Source: Variovorax boronicumulans (GTDB lineage Bacteria; Pseudomonadota; Gammaproteobacteria; Burkholderiales; Burkholderiaceae_C). From it: a stretch of 64,000 nucleotides of DNA. How positions within the stretch are numbered: the first letter of the stretch is position 1; each line of letters starts with the position of its first letter. Made by a program: the position numbers and the translations under genes. Location: assembly GCF_019352895.1 (NCBI RefSeq), contig NZ_JAAAFX010000009.1, positions 390,764 to 454,763 of the forward strand. The letters run 5' to 3'. The notes under the pieces are model-generated. The model was given only the letters and a program-made list of their open reading frames with translations. It did not search any database and was not told the origin of the DNA. Below, in pieces: positions 36,936-45,475 of the stretch.

Positions 36936-37931
36936 TCAGCGCTTGGGCTTGAGCTCGACGATCAGCGCGGGTGGCACCCGGCCGTCGATGTCGCGCGGCA
37001 GCTTCTCGGTCTTCTGCAGCGCGCGCAGCGCGGCCTGGTCCCAGGCGGGCAGGCCACTGGACTTGACCAGCCGCGGCGTGCCGACGATGGTGCCGTCGGG
37101 CGCCAGCTTGACCTCGAATTCGGCACCCGGGTTGCCGTTGACGAGTTCGGCGTCGGGGAACACCACGTTCGGACGCACGGCCGCGGCGACCCGGCCGCCG
37201 TAGCTGCCCGAGGGGCCGGAGGACTTCAGCGCGGTGCCGGTCGCGTTGTCGTCGCCGCTGGCGCCGGCCAGGCCCTGCATGCGCTTGAGCGTGGCGGCGC
37301 GGTCGGCCGCCGCCTGCTTGGCGGCATCGGCTTCCTTCTTCTTCGCGGCCTCGGCCTGCTGCTGCTGTTGCTGCTGCTTGGCCTCGGCTTCCTTCTTCTT
37401 GCGCGCGTCGGCCTGGGCCTTCTCCTGCGCTTCGCGGCGATCCTGGGCGTCTTCCTCGGCGCGGCGCTTGGCCTCGAGATCCTTCTTTTCCTGGGCCGCC
37501 TTCTTCGCGGCTTCCATCTTCTTTTCCTGCTTGGCCTGCTCGATTTCCTGCTCGCGCTCCTTCTGCTCGCGGGCCTTCTTCTCGCGTTCGAGCGCGATGT
37601 CGGGTGGGCGTGGGGCGGGGGCGGGCTCGGGCGCCTTCACCGCGGGCGGCGGTGGCGGAGGAGGGGGCGGCGGTGCCGGTGTCGGCACGGGGGCTGGCGC
37701 GGGCGGTGGCACCGGGGCCGGCGGCTGCGTCAGGCGCGGCGCGGCCTGCTGCACCGTGGTCGACCAGATCTCGGCCTCGACGGCGTCGCTCTCGGCATCG
37801 CGCTTCCAGTGCACGCCCCAGGTCAGCGCGGCGATGAGCACGGCGTGCGCCGCCAGCGCGAAGGCGATGGCGCGCGGCGTGCCGCGTTGCGGCGGGGGGG
37901 CGAACTCGGGGCGGTCGGCGGCGAGCGACAT
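36936..37931 (-). CDS. tolA: TolA, Tol-Pal energy-coupling protein
   Basis: 331 residues in three parts: a short cytoplasmic start and one membrane helix (about 20-40, AIAFALAAHAVLIAALTWGV), a long periplasmic Pro-rich (run of ten Pro near 88-97) and Lys/Glu/Ala/Gln-rich helical domain (about 110-225, with a seven-Gln run), and a C-terminal TonB/TolA-like domain (about 245-331, VVFPDAELVNGNPGAEFEVK). It links the TolQR motor to Pal at the outer membrane during division. It lies 3 bp after tolR and ends the leftward block. Confidence 0.9.
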   Translation of the reverse strand: MSLAADRPEFAPPPQRGTPRAIAFALAAHAVLIAALTWGVHWKRDAESDAVEAEIWSTTVQQAAPRLTQPPAPVPPPAPAPVPTPAPPPPPPPPPPAVKAPEPAPAPRPPDIALEREKKAREQKEREQEIEQAKQEKKMEAAKKAAQEKKDLEAKRRAEEDAQDRREAQEKAQADARKKKEAEAKQQQQQQQAEAAKKKEADAAKQAAADRAATLKRMQGLAGASGDDNATGTALKSSGPSGSYGGRVAAAVRPNVVFPDAELVNGNPGAEFEVKLAPDGTIVGTPRLVKSSGLPAWDQAALRALQKTEKLPRDIDGRVPPALIVELKPKR

Positions 37932-37934
37932 GCC

Positions 37935-38372
<438 letters not shown>

Positions 38373-38399
38373 GGGCTCGTCTTCCGTTCGGCGCCGGGC

Positions 38400-39101
38400 T
38401 CAGCGGCCGGCGCTCGAGGGCGCCGGCTGGGTCGACAGGTTGCGCTGCAGGATGTTCGAGAACTCTTCGATGAAGGTCTCGAGCGCGATCGCGGTCTTGT
38501 CGATCTCGCGCGCGAAGCGGTTGTAGCCGACCACCGCGGGGATGGCGGCGAACAGGCCGATGGCGGTGGCGACCAGCGCCTCGGCGATGCCGGGTGCGAC
38601 CGTGGCCAGCGTGACCTGGGTCAGCGCGGCCAGGCCGGTGAAGGCATGCATGATCCCCCAGACCGTGCCGAACAGGCCCACATAGGGCGAGACCGAGCCG
38701 ACCGTCGCCAGGAAGGACAGGTTGGATTCGGCCACGTCGAGTTCGCGCTGGAAGCTCGCGCGCATCGCGCGGCGTGCGCCGTCCAGCAGCGTGCCGGCAT
38801 CGGCCACGTGGCGTTCGCGCAGCTTCTGGTACTCGCGCATGCCGGAGGCGAAGATGCGCTCCATCGGGCCGGCGAGCTTGGCGTTCTGGGCCGCCGAGGC
38901 GAACAGCTCGTTGAGGCTGGTGCCCGACCAGAAGTCGCGCTCGAACTCGTCGTTGAGGGCGCGCATGCGCTTGAGCGCGAAGAACTTGCGGAAGATCGCC
39001 GCCCAGCTGGCGATCGAGATGCCGGCCAGCAGCAGCACCACGAGTTGCACAGGCAGGCTGGCATGGATCAGGAGGGTGAGGATCGAGAGGTCTTGGTTCA
39101 T
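38400..39101 (-). CDS. tolQ: TolQ, Tol-Pal proton channel subunit
   Basis: 233 residues of the MotA/TolQ/ExbB family: first membrane helix about 15-35, then a cytoplasmic loop, then the two conserved helices with SPYVGLFGTVWGIMHAFTGL and ATVAPGIAEALVATAIGLFA. The ATG at 39101 (MNQDLSIL) overlaps the ybgC stop as ATGA; the frame is open further upstream but that overlaps ybgC. Inner membrane, works with TolR. Confidence 0.95.
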   Translation of the reverse strand: MNQDLSILTLLIHASLPVQLVVLLLAGISIASWAAIFRKFFALKRMRALNDEFERDFWSGTSLNELFASAAQNAKLAGPMERIFASGMREYQKLRERHVADAGTLLDGARRAMRASFQRELDVAESNLSFLATVGSVSPYVGLFGTVWGIMHAFTGLAALTQVTLATVAPGIAEALVATAIGLFAAIPAVVGYNRFAREIDKTAIALETFIEEFSNILQRNLSTQPAPSSAGR

Positions 39102-39535
39102 GGCGTGAGAGGTTGAGACATGGAGCCGCGATGGCGCTCGAGGGTTCCCGCAACATGGGCCGGAATGCGTGCCGGGCGCAATGTGAGGCCATCGACCCAG
39201 CCGATGCGGATCGTGCCTTCGCACAGCAAAGAGGGTTGCTCTTCTTTTGATAGCACGCGCTGGGCGATTATGGCCGACGCCGAGCCGGTCTGCCGCAGCT
39301 CGACCGTAACAAGCAGTTCGTCGTCGAGGCGCGCCGGCCGGTGGTACTTGAGCTGGGTCTCGCTCACCACGAACATCCCGCCGCTCTGTTCGCGCAGCGC
39401 GCGCTGCTCGATGCCCAGGTCGCGCAGCCACTCGGTGCGCGCGCGCTCCATGAACTTCAGGTAGTTCGCGTAGAACACGATGCCGCCGGCATCGGTGTCC
39501 TCCCAGTAGATGCGGATCGGGAACTGGAAGCTCAT
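39098..39535 (-). CDS. ybgC: Tol-Pal-associated acyl-CoA thioesterase
   Basis: 145 residues of the hot-dog fold thioesterase family. The signature IYWEDTDAGGIVFYANYLKF includes the catalytic Asp, followed by ERARTEWLR. YbgC hydrolyses acyl-CoA or acyl-ACP and is classically the first gene of tol-pal operons; here it is preceded by the aminotransferase, with ATGA overlaps on both sides. Confidence 0.94.
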   Translation of the reverse strand: MSFQFPIRIYWEDTDAGGIVFYANYLKFMERARTEWLRDLGIEQRALREQSGGMFVVSETQLKYHRPARLDDELLVTVELRQTGSASAIIAQRVLSKEEQPSLLCEGTIRIGWVDGLTLRPARIPAHVAGTLERHRGSMSQPLTP

Positions 39536-40716
39536 CCGGCCAGCGTCTTGAGCCGCGCGATCGCTTCTTCGAGGTGCGCCATCGAGCTGGCGGTCGAGAA
39601 GCGCACGAAGCGCGAGGTCTCGGCCGTGCCGAAATCGCGGCCCGGCGTGATCGCGACATGGGCGCGCTTCATGACCTCGAAGGCGAAGTCCCAGCTGCCC
39701 TCGATGCCCAGCCTGCGGGCGAAGTCGGTGCAGTCGGCCCAGGCATAGAAGGCGCCGTCGGGCTCGACCGGCACCGTGAGTCCGAGCGCGTTGAGCTGCG
39801 GAATGAACCAGTCGCGCCGGGCCTTGAACTCGGCGCGGCGGCGCTCGTACTCGGCGATGCTCTCGGGCTCGAAGCAGGCCAGCGCCGCGTACTGGGCCAC
39901 GGTGCTCGCGCAGATGAACAGGTTCTGCGCCAGCCGCTCGACCGCCGGCACGATCGCATCGGGCACCACCAGCCAGCCGAGCCGCCAGCCGGTCATGTTG
40001 AAGTACTTGCTGAAGCTGTTGATGCTGATGACCTGGTCGTCGATGGCCAGTGCGGTCTGGCCGAAGGCGTCGTCGTGCGACAGGCCCAGGTAGATCTCGT
40101 CGATCAGCGTGATGCCGCCGCGGCGCGACACCACCTCGTGGATGCGGCGCAGTTCGTCGGGTGCGATCGAGGTGCCGGTCGGGTTCGAGGGCGAGGCCAG
40201 CAGCACGCCGCGCGTCTTGTCGGTCCAGGCGGCCTCGACCTTGGCGGCGCTGAGCTGGAAGCGCTCGGCCGCGGTGGTCGGCACCAGCACGGCGCGTCCC
40301 TCGGCGGCCGTCACGAAATGGCGGTTGCAGGGGTAGCTGGGGTCGGGCAGCAGGATCTCGTCGCCGGTCTCGATCAGCGCCAGGCAGGCCAGCTGCAGCG
40401 CGGCCGAGGCGCCGGCCGTGATCACGATGCGGCGGGCCGGCACGTCGACGCCGAAGCGCTCGCGATACCAGCCGCTGATGCGTTCGCGCAGCAGCTCCAG
40501 GCCGGTGGCCTGCGTGTACTGCGTGGCGCCCGCGCGCACGGCGCGCACCGCGGCTTCCTGCACCAGGGGCGGCGCGGTGAAGTCGGGCTCGCCGATGTTC
40601 AGGAAGATCATCGGCCGGTCGGTGTGGGCCACCTCGCGCGCCAGCGCGCTGGCGGCCTTGGCCACCTCCATCACATAGAAGGGCTCGATCTTTTCCGCGC
40701 GGCTCGAGATCCTCAT
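39532..40716 (-). CDS. PLP-dependent class I/II aminotransferase
   Basis: 394 residues of fold-type I aminotransferases. The PLP Lys is in SINSFSKYFNMTGWRLGW; upstream are GEPDFTAPPLV, ITAGASAALQLACLAL, PSYPCNRHF, SPSNPTGT, and a late RFVRFSTASS with the substrate-carboxylate Arg. The amino-acid substrate is not defined by sequence (aspartate/aromatic-type). Its context between nusB and ybgC, overlapping both, is common in Comamonadaceae but gives no metabolic clue. The open frame continues upstream over nusB; ATG 40716 is the natural start. Confidence 0.92.
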   Translation of the reverse strand: MRISSRAEKIEPFYVMEVAKAASALAREVAHTDRPMIFLNIGEPDFTAPPLVQEAAVRAVRAGATQYTQATGLELLRERISGWYRERFGVDVPARRIVITAGASAALQLACLALIETGDEILLPDPSYPCNRHFVTAAEGRAVLVPTTAAERFQLSAAKVEAAWTDKTRGVLLASPSNPTGTSIAPDELRRIHEVVSRRGGITLIDEIYLGLSHDDAFGQTALAIDDQVISINSFSKYFNMTGWRLGWLVVPDAIVPAVERLAQNLFICASTVAQYAALACFEPESIAEYERRRAEFKARRDWFIPQLNALGLTVPVEPDGAFYAWADCTDFARRLGIEGSWDFAFEVMKRAHVAITPGRDFGTAETSRFVRFSTASSMAHLEEAIARLKTLAG

Positions 40717-41249
40717 GCGCGCGCTTTCCCCGATGCGCGGTCGGCTTCGACCTCGACGCTGCGCAGTGTGGGCGCCAGGCCGTTGAGCACCGCGTTCACG
40801 TACTTGTGGCCGTCGGTGCCGCCGAATTCCTTGGCCAGCTCGATGCACTCGTTGAGCACCACGCGCCATGGCACGTCGAGGCAGTGGCGGAATTCGTAGA
40901 CGCCGATCCACATCACGGCATGCTCGATCGGCGAGATCTCGCCGAACTTGCGGTCCAGCAGCGGCTGGATCATGGCGTCGAGCTCGGCCTCTTCACGGAT
41001 CGTGCCGTGCAGCAGCGCGTCGTAGTGCGCGGCATCGGCCTTGTGGAAGCCTGCCAGGTCGCGCGTGAAGTGGTCGATCTCGGTGGCGTCGTTGCGGCCC
41101 ACCAGGTGCTGGTAGAGCGCCTGCAGCGCGAATTCGCGCGAGCGGCTGCGGTTGGACTTGGCCGAGGCCTTGCGTGCGCCCGTGCTGGTGAGGCCGGTGC
41201 GCACCTGGCGCGGCTTGGCGTCTTGTTCGGGAGGAAGGTCTGCGGTCAT
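40713..41249 (-). CDS. nusB: Transcription antitermination factor NusB
   Basis: 178 residues, all-helical NusB fold: SRSREFALQALYQHLVG, LDRKFGEISPIEHAVMWIGV, and LNECIELAKEFGGTDGHKYV-NAVL. It binds boxA of rRNA leaders with NusE and aids rRNA antitermination. A basic, Ser/Lys/Arg-rich extension of about 35 residues precedes the fold. ribH-nusB adjacency is widespread; here the start overlaps the ribH stop (ATGA). Confidence 0.96.
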   Translation of the reverse strand: MTADLPPEQDAKPRQVRTGLTSTGARKASAKSNRSRSREFALQALYQHLVGRNDATEIDHFTRDLAGFHKADAAHYDALLHGTIREEAELDAMIQPLLDRKFGEISPIEHAVMWIGVYEFRHCLDVPWRVVLNECIELAKEFGGTDGHKYVNAVLNGLAPTLRSVEVEADRASGKARA

Positions 41250-41713
41250 GAGAGGGTGGTTGCCAGCAGCTGCGCCATTTCGACGGCGACGCGCGCCGCA
41301 TCGCGGCCCTTGTCGGTCTGGCGGGCCACGGCTTGTTCCAGGTTTTCGGTGGTGAGGATCGCGTTGGCGATGGGCAGGTGGTGGTCGAGTGCGATGCGGC
41401 TCACGCTTGCACCGGACTCGTTCGCCACGAGTTCGAAATGGTAGGTCTCGCCGCGGATGATGCAGCCCAGCGCGACCAGCGCGTGGTAGCCGCCGCGCCG
41501 GGCCATGGCCTGCAGCGCGACCGGCACTTCGAGCGCGCCGGGCACGCGCACGTGGTCGATGTCGGCATCGGCCACGCCGAGCGCGGCGAGTTCGGCTAGG
41601 CAGGCTTCGGCCAGTGCGTTGGTGATGTCTTCGTTGAAGCGCGCCTGCACGATGCCGATGCGCAGTCCTTGTCCGTCGAGCGCCAGAGGCTCGCCCTTGT
41701 TTGCGTGAAGCAC
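41246..41713 (-). CDS. ribH: 6,7-dimethyl-8-ribityllumazine synthase
   Basis: 155 residues, normal for the family. Motifs: IGIVQARFNEDITNAL, the RVPGALEVPVALQ binding segment, GCIIRGETYHFELVANE and the LTTENLEQAVAR region. It condenses the RibB product with the RibD product to make lumazine. The start appears to be GTG (41713), 3 bp after the ribBA stop; no ATG is present near it. Confidence 0.95.
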   Translation of the reverse strand: MLHANKGEPLALDGQGLRIGIVQARFNEDITNALAEACLAELAALGVADADIDHVRVPGALEVPVALQAMARRGGYHALVALGCIIRGETYHFELVANESGASVSRIALDHHLPIANAILTTENLEQAVARQTDKGRDAARVAVEMAQLLATTLS

Positions 41714-41716
41714 GTG

Positions 41717-42871
41717 TCAGTCCTTGTGGATGTAGCCGGTGATTTCGATGCCGTAGCCGGCCGCCATGCTGGGCATGCGACGCGGCGTGCCCAGCAGCTG
41801 CATCTTGTGCACGCCGCATTCGCGCAGGATCTGCGCGCCCACGCCGTAGCTGCGCAGGTCCATGCGGCCGCGCTCGGGCGCCTGGGCGGGACGCGCGGTC
41901 CCGTCGAATTGGGCCAGCAGCTCGGCCGCGGATTCACCGCAGTTCAGCAGGATCGCGACGCCCTTGTCCTGCTTCGCGATGTAGGCGAGGCTGGCGTCGA
42001 GGCTCCAGGAGTGCAGCGAGCGGTTGATCTCGAGCGCGTCGAGCACCGACAGCGGCTCGTGCACGCGCACGGCCACGGTCTCGTCGGCGCCCCAGCTGCC
42101 GCGCACCAGTGCCAGGTGCACGCCGTTGCTCGGCTTGTCCTGGAAGGCGTGGGCCGTGAAGCGGCCCCAGGCGGTTTCGATCTCGCGGCAGCCGACCTTG
42201 TGGACCAGCGTCTCGGTGCGGCTGCGGTGCTCGATCAGCGCAGCGATGGTGCCGATCTTCAGGCCGTGCTCGGCCGCGAACAGCTGCAGGTCGGGCAGGC
42301 GCGCCATCGTGCCGTCTTCGTTCATCACTTCGCAGATCACCGAGGCGGGCGAGCAGCCGGCCATGGTGGCGAAGTCGCAGCCGGCTTCGGTGTGGCCGGC
42401 GCGCATCAGCACGCCGCCGTCGACCGCCTGCAGCGGGAAGATGTGGCCAGGCTGGACCAGGTCGGCCGCCACCGCGTTGCGTGCGACCGCGGCCTGCACG
42501 GTGCGCGCACGGTCGGCCGCCGAGATGCCGGTGGTCACGCCTTCGGCGGCCTCGATGGAGACCGTGAAGGCGGTCGAGTGCTGGGCGCCGTTGCGCGCCA
42601 CCATCGGCGGCAGGTTGAGCCGCTCGCACATCTCGCGCGACAGCGTGAGGCAGATCAGGCCGCGGGCATAGCGCGCCATGAAGTTGATGGCTTCGGGCGT
42701 CACGTGGTCGGCCGCCAGCACGATGTCGCCCTCGTTCTCGCGGTCTTCCTCGTCGACCAGGATGACCATGCGGCCGGCCGCCATGTCGGCGACGATCTCC
42801 TCGACTGACGAGATGGGGGCCGGAGCCCGCCCGGTGCGATTGCCCGCGATGGGGGTGATGGATGCGTTCAT
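41717..42871 (-). CDS. ribBA: 3,4-DHBP synthase with degenerate GTP cyclohydrolase II domain (RibBX type)
   Basis: 384 residues. The N-terminal RibB domain is intact (VDEEDRENEGDIVLAAD, the PGHIFPLQAVDGGVLMRAGH motif and MNEDGTMAR) and makes 3,4-dihydroxy-2-butanone 4-phosphate. In the C-terminal RibA-like half the zinc-binding Cys cluster expected after VRVH (S-P-C-x-T-G-D-V-F.. C-D-C) is replaced by EPLSVLDALEINRSLHSW, so GTP cyclohydrolase II activity is probably absent. This matches the RibBX variant described in proteobacteria; a separate ribA is expected elsewhere. ATGA overlap with ribE upstream. Confidence 0.93.
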   Translation of the reverse strand: MNASITPIAGNRTGRAPAPISSVEEIVADMAAGRMVILVDEEDRENEGDIVLAADHVTPEAINFMARYARGLICLTLSREMCERLNLPPMVARNGAQHSTAFTVSIEAAEGVTTGISAADRARTVQAAVARNAVAADLVQPGHIFPLQAVDGGVLMRAGHTEAGCDFATMAGCSPASVICEVMNEDGTMARLPDLQLFAAEHGLKIGTIAALIEHRSRTETLVHKVGCREIETAWGRFTAHAFQDKPSNGVHLALVRGSWGADETVAVRVHEPLSVLDALEINRSLHSWSLDASLAYIAKQDKGVAILLNCGESAAELLAQFDGTARPAQAPERGRMDLRSYGVGAQILRECGVHKMQLLGTPRRMPSMAAGYGIEITGYIHKD

Positions 42872-43527
42872 GGCGTGGTGGTTGCTGATGAAATTGCGGC
42901 GGGAAGCATCCCGGCCTGGAGCATGCGCTCGACGTAGCGAGCGACGGTATCGATTTCGAGGTTCACGCGGGCGCCTTCGCGCAGCGTGCCGAGCGAGGTG
43001 TTCTCCACCGTGTGCGGGATCAGGTTGATGCTGATCTCGCTGCCGTCGGCCCCATCGCTCACGCTGTTGACCGTGAGGCTCACGCCGTTCACGGTGATCG
43101 AGCCCTTGTACGCGAGGAAGCGCGCCAATGCCGGCGGCGCGAGCACGCGCAATTCCCAGCTCTCGCCGACCGGCGCGAAGCGGCGCACCGTGCCGATGCC
43201 GTCGACATGGCCCGACACGATGTGGCCGCCCAGCCGGTCGCTGGCGCGCATCGCCTTCTCGAGGTTGAGCTGCGCGCTTTCTTCGGCCAGGCCGGCGGTC
43301 TTGTCCAGCGATTCGACGGAGATGTCGATGGTGAACTGTTGCTGGGCCGGATCGAGCGAGGTCACGGTCATGCAGGCGCCGTTGAGCGCAATGCTGTCAC
43401 CGAGGCCGACGTCGTCCAGATAGCCGGGTGGCGTGGCAATGCTGAGGCGCTTGCCGTGAGAGGAGGAGCTTCCGAGGTTGCGTACGGCGGCGATGCGCCC
43501 CACGCCGGTGATGATGCCGGTGAACAT
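42868..43527 (-). CDS. ribE: Riboflavin synthase, alpha chain
   Basis: 219 residues with the two lumazine-binding repeats: MFTGIITGVGRIAAV... IALNGACMTVTSL and, in repeat two, GGHIVSGHVDGIGTV... ITVNGVSLTVNSV. It dismutates two lumazines to riboflavin. ATG 43527 starts the invariant MFTGII; the upstream open frame of 19 codons is not family-like. It lies 64 bp after ribD. Confidence 0.96.
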   Translation of the reverse strand: MFTGIITGVGRIAAVRNLGSSSSHGKRLSIATPPGYLDDVGLGDSIALNGACMTVTSLDPAQQQFTIDISVESLDKTAGLAEESAQLNLEKAMRASDRLGGHIVSGHVDGIGTVRRFAPVGESWELRVLAPPALARFLAYKGSITVNGVSLTVNSVSDGADGSEISINLIPHTVENTSLGTLREGARVNLEIDTVARYVERMLQAGMLPAAISSATTTP

Positions 43528-43591
43528 CCCCGCATTTTCGCAGAGAACGCAGGGCTTCGGAGGCGGCCGCGCCGCCACGCGCATTTCCGCT

Positions 43592-44722
43592 TCAGAAAGC
43601 GTCGCGCCCGGCGACGCGCGCCAGGATGCGCAGGTCGGGCCCGAAGCGCTCCACCGAACGGAATTCCAGGGGCAGGGCGCCGGCCAACGCGGTCAGCGGG
43701 CCCTCGGCGAAAGGCTGGCTGGCCATCTCCAGGCCCTCGCCGATCAGCTTGGGCGCCAGGTAGACCAGCAGTTCGTCGACCCAGCCTTCGCGCAGCAGCG
43801 AGCCGTTGAGCTTGTGGCCGGCCTCGACGTGCAGTTCGTTGACTTCGCGTCGCGCCAGGTCGTGCAGCATCGCGCCCAGGTCGACCTTGCCGTCGGCATT
43901 GGGCAACGAGACGATGGTCGCGCCGCGCGCCGTCAGGGCCGCGGCCCGGTCGGCGTCGGGCTGCGCGGCGTAGATCCAGACCTGGCGATCGGGCACGTCG
44001 AAGAGCCTGGCGCCGGGCGGAGTCTGCAGCCGGCTGTCGACGATCACCAGATTCGGCTGGCGCGGCGTCTCGACCAGCCGCACATCGAGGCGCGGGTCGT
44101 CGTCGATGACCGTGCCCACGCCGGTCAGCACGGCGCTCGCGCGGGCGCGCCAGGCATGGCCGTCGGTGCGGGCCTCGGTCGAGGTGATCCACTGGCTCAC
44201 GCCATTGCGCAGCGCCGTCTTGCCGTCGAGCGAGGCCGCGGTCTTCAGCCGCACCCAGGGTGTCCGGCGGACCATGCGGCTGAAGAAGCCGATGTTGAGT
44301 TCGCGCGTCGCCTCGGCCTGTGCGCCCACCTCGACCGCCACGCCGGCCGCGCGCAGCCGGGCGAAGCCCTGGCCGGCGACCAGCGGATTCGGGTCGGCGA
44401 TCGACGCCACGACGCGGCCGATGCCGGCGGCGACCAGGGCGTCGCAGCAGGGGCCCGTGCGGCCATGGTGGGCGCAGGGTTCGAGCGTGACGTAGGCCGT
44501 GGCGCCAACCACCGACAGGCCGCGCGAAGCGGCGTCGCGCAGCGCCATCACCTCGGCATGCGGGCCGCCCGCGCGCTGGGTGTGGCCGCTGCCGATCACT
44601 TCGCCGGAGGGCGCGACCAGCACGCAGCCGACGCGCGGATTCGGATCGGTCAGCAGGCGGGCGTCCGAGGCCAGTTGCTGGGCGTGCGCGATGTGCTGCG
44701 CGTCGGGAGAGGAGGAGGGCAT
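43592..44722 (-). CDS. ribD: Bifunctional riboflavin deaminase/reductase RibD
   Basis: 376 residues: N-terminal deaminase with the zinc site GPHAEVMAL and PCAHHGRTGPCCDAL, and C-terminal reductase with VRLKTAASLDGKTAL and the TDGHAWRARASAVLTGVGTV segment. It performs the second and third steps of riboflavin synthesis from GTP. It is the first gene of the leftward rib-nusB-tol block, divergent from the pilus operon. I see no FMN riboswitch in the 168 bp upstream. Confidence 0.96.
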   Translation of the reverse strand: MPSSSPDAQHIAHAQQLASDARLLTDPNPRVGCVLVAPSGEVIGSGHTQRAGGPHAEVMALRDAASRGLSVVGATAYVTLEPCAHHGRTGPCCDALVAAGIGRVVASIADPNPLVAGQGFARLRAAGVAVEVGAQAEATRELNIGFFSRMVRRTPWVRLKTAASLDGKTALRNGVSQWITSTEARTDGHAWRARASAVLTGVGTVIDDDPRLDVRLVETPRQPNLVIVDSRLQTPPGARLFDVPDRQVWIYAAQPDADRAAALTARGATIVSLPNADGKVDLGAMLHDLARREVNELHVEAGHKLNGSLLREGWVDELLVYLAPKLIGEGLEMASQPFAEGPLTALAGALPLEFRSVERFGPDLRILARVAGRDAF

Positions 44723-44890
44723 GGGCAGGGTGTGGCGGGTCGCGCGGCGCGCCGGCGAATCATACGAGGGGCCGTGTGGGCCGACGAACGGCAGGCGGTG
44801 CGTCGGCGTTCAAATCTAGACTCCCGGCACTTCGACGGACGAGCAGGCGCATCCTGCCGGCGATCGAGGAGGTGCAGGGAGGAACAGAAC
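44723..44890. promoter_or_regulatory. Divergent region ribD / pilV
   Basis: 168 bp between two divergent operons. It contains TCTAGA around 44815 and a good GGGAGGAA ribosome-binding site before pilV. No FMN-riboswitch core motif is visible on the minus strand upstream of ribD, and no convincing sigma-54 or sigma-70 hexamer pair could be placed. Confidence 0.3.
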
Positions 44891-45475
44891 ATGACGTGTT
44901 CCAGACGTCTGGCCGGAGGCTTTTCTCTTCTCGAGGTGCTGGTCTCGATCCTGATGCTCGGCGCGGGATTGCTGGGCGCGGCAGGCATGCTGATGACTTC
45001 GCTGCGCAGTGCCAGCGAGTCGGCCGTGTTCAGTGCGGCCGTCGACCTGGCGCGCGACCTGTCCGAGAAGCTACGCGCGAACACGGCCATCGCGGCGAGA
45101 AACGACGCGACGAACCCCTATCTGCTCGCACTGGGCGCGGGCGACGCGGCCCCCGCCAGCGCGCTGGCCTGCCTGGGCGAAGCGTCCTGCAATGCCGCGC
45201 AGCTGGCGGCCTGGGACGTGCATGAATGGGCGCTTCGTGTGCAGGCCGCCTTGCCCGAGGCCCGGCTGGTGGTCTGCTTCGACGAGGCCTTCGCCCGTGC
45301 CGAGCAGGGTGTCTGGGCCTGCACCCGGACCGGCCGCACGCTGGCCGTCAAGCTGGGCTGGACACCCCGGCTGGGGCCCAAGGCCGAGGCCGATGGCGCC
45401 GCCTCGCCACCCCGCCTGGTCATGCAGCTGAGCTCCGGACACGACGGTGATGGCCATGGGCCCGAAGGCTTCTGA
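44891..45475 (+). CDS. pilV: Type IV pilus minor pilin PilV
   Basis: 194 residues with a class III prepilin signal: MTCSRRLAGG cleaved before FSLLEVLVSI, with Glu at mature position 5, then a hydrophobic helix (LMLGAGLLGAAGML). The globular domain has paired cysteines (ACLGEASC, and VVCFDEAF...VWACTRT). Minor pilins prime pilus assembly. The long open frame upstream is the antisense side of ribD and is not coding; ATG 44891 has a GGAGG eight bases upstream. Confidence 0.92.
   Translation: MTCSRRLAGGFSLLEVLVSILMLGAGLLGAAGMLMTSLRSASESAVFSAAVDLARDLSEKLRANTAIAARNDATNPYLLALGAGDAAPASALACLGEASCNAAQLAAWDVHEWALRVQAALPEARLVVCFDEAFARAEQGVWACTRTGRTLAVKLGWTPRLGPKAEADGAASPPRLVMQLSSGHDGDGHGPEGF

Noticed and set aside
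37663..37692. Proline-codon run in tolA as a simple repeat prone to slippage
   Set aside because: It uses mixed proline codons and belongs to the normal Pro-rich linker of TolA; no frame disruption is seen.
43478..44890. In-frame extension of pilV across ribD
   Set aside because: It is antisense to ribD and ribE; the prepilin signal and ribosome-binding site fix the pilV start at 44891.
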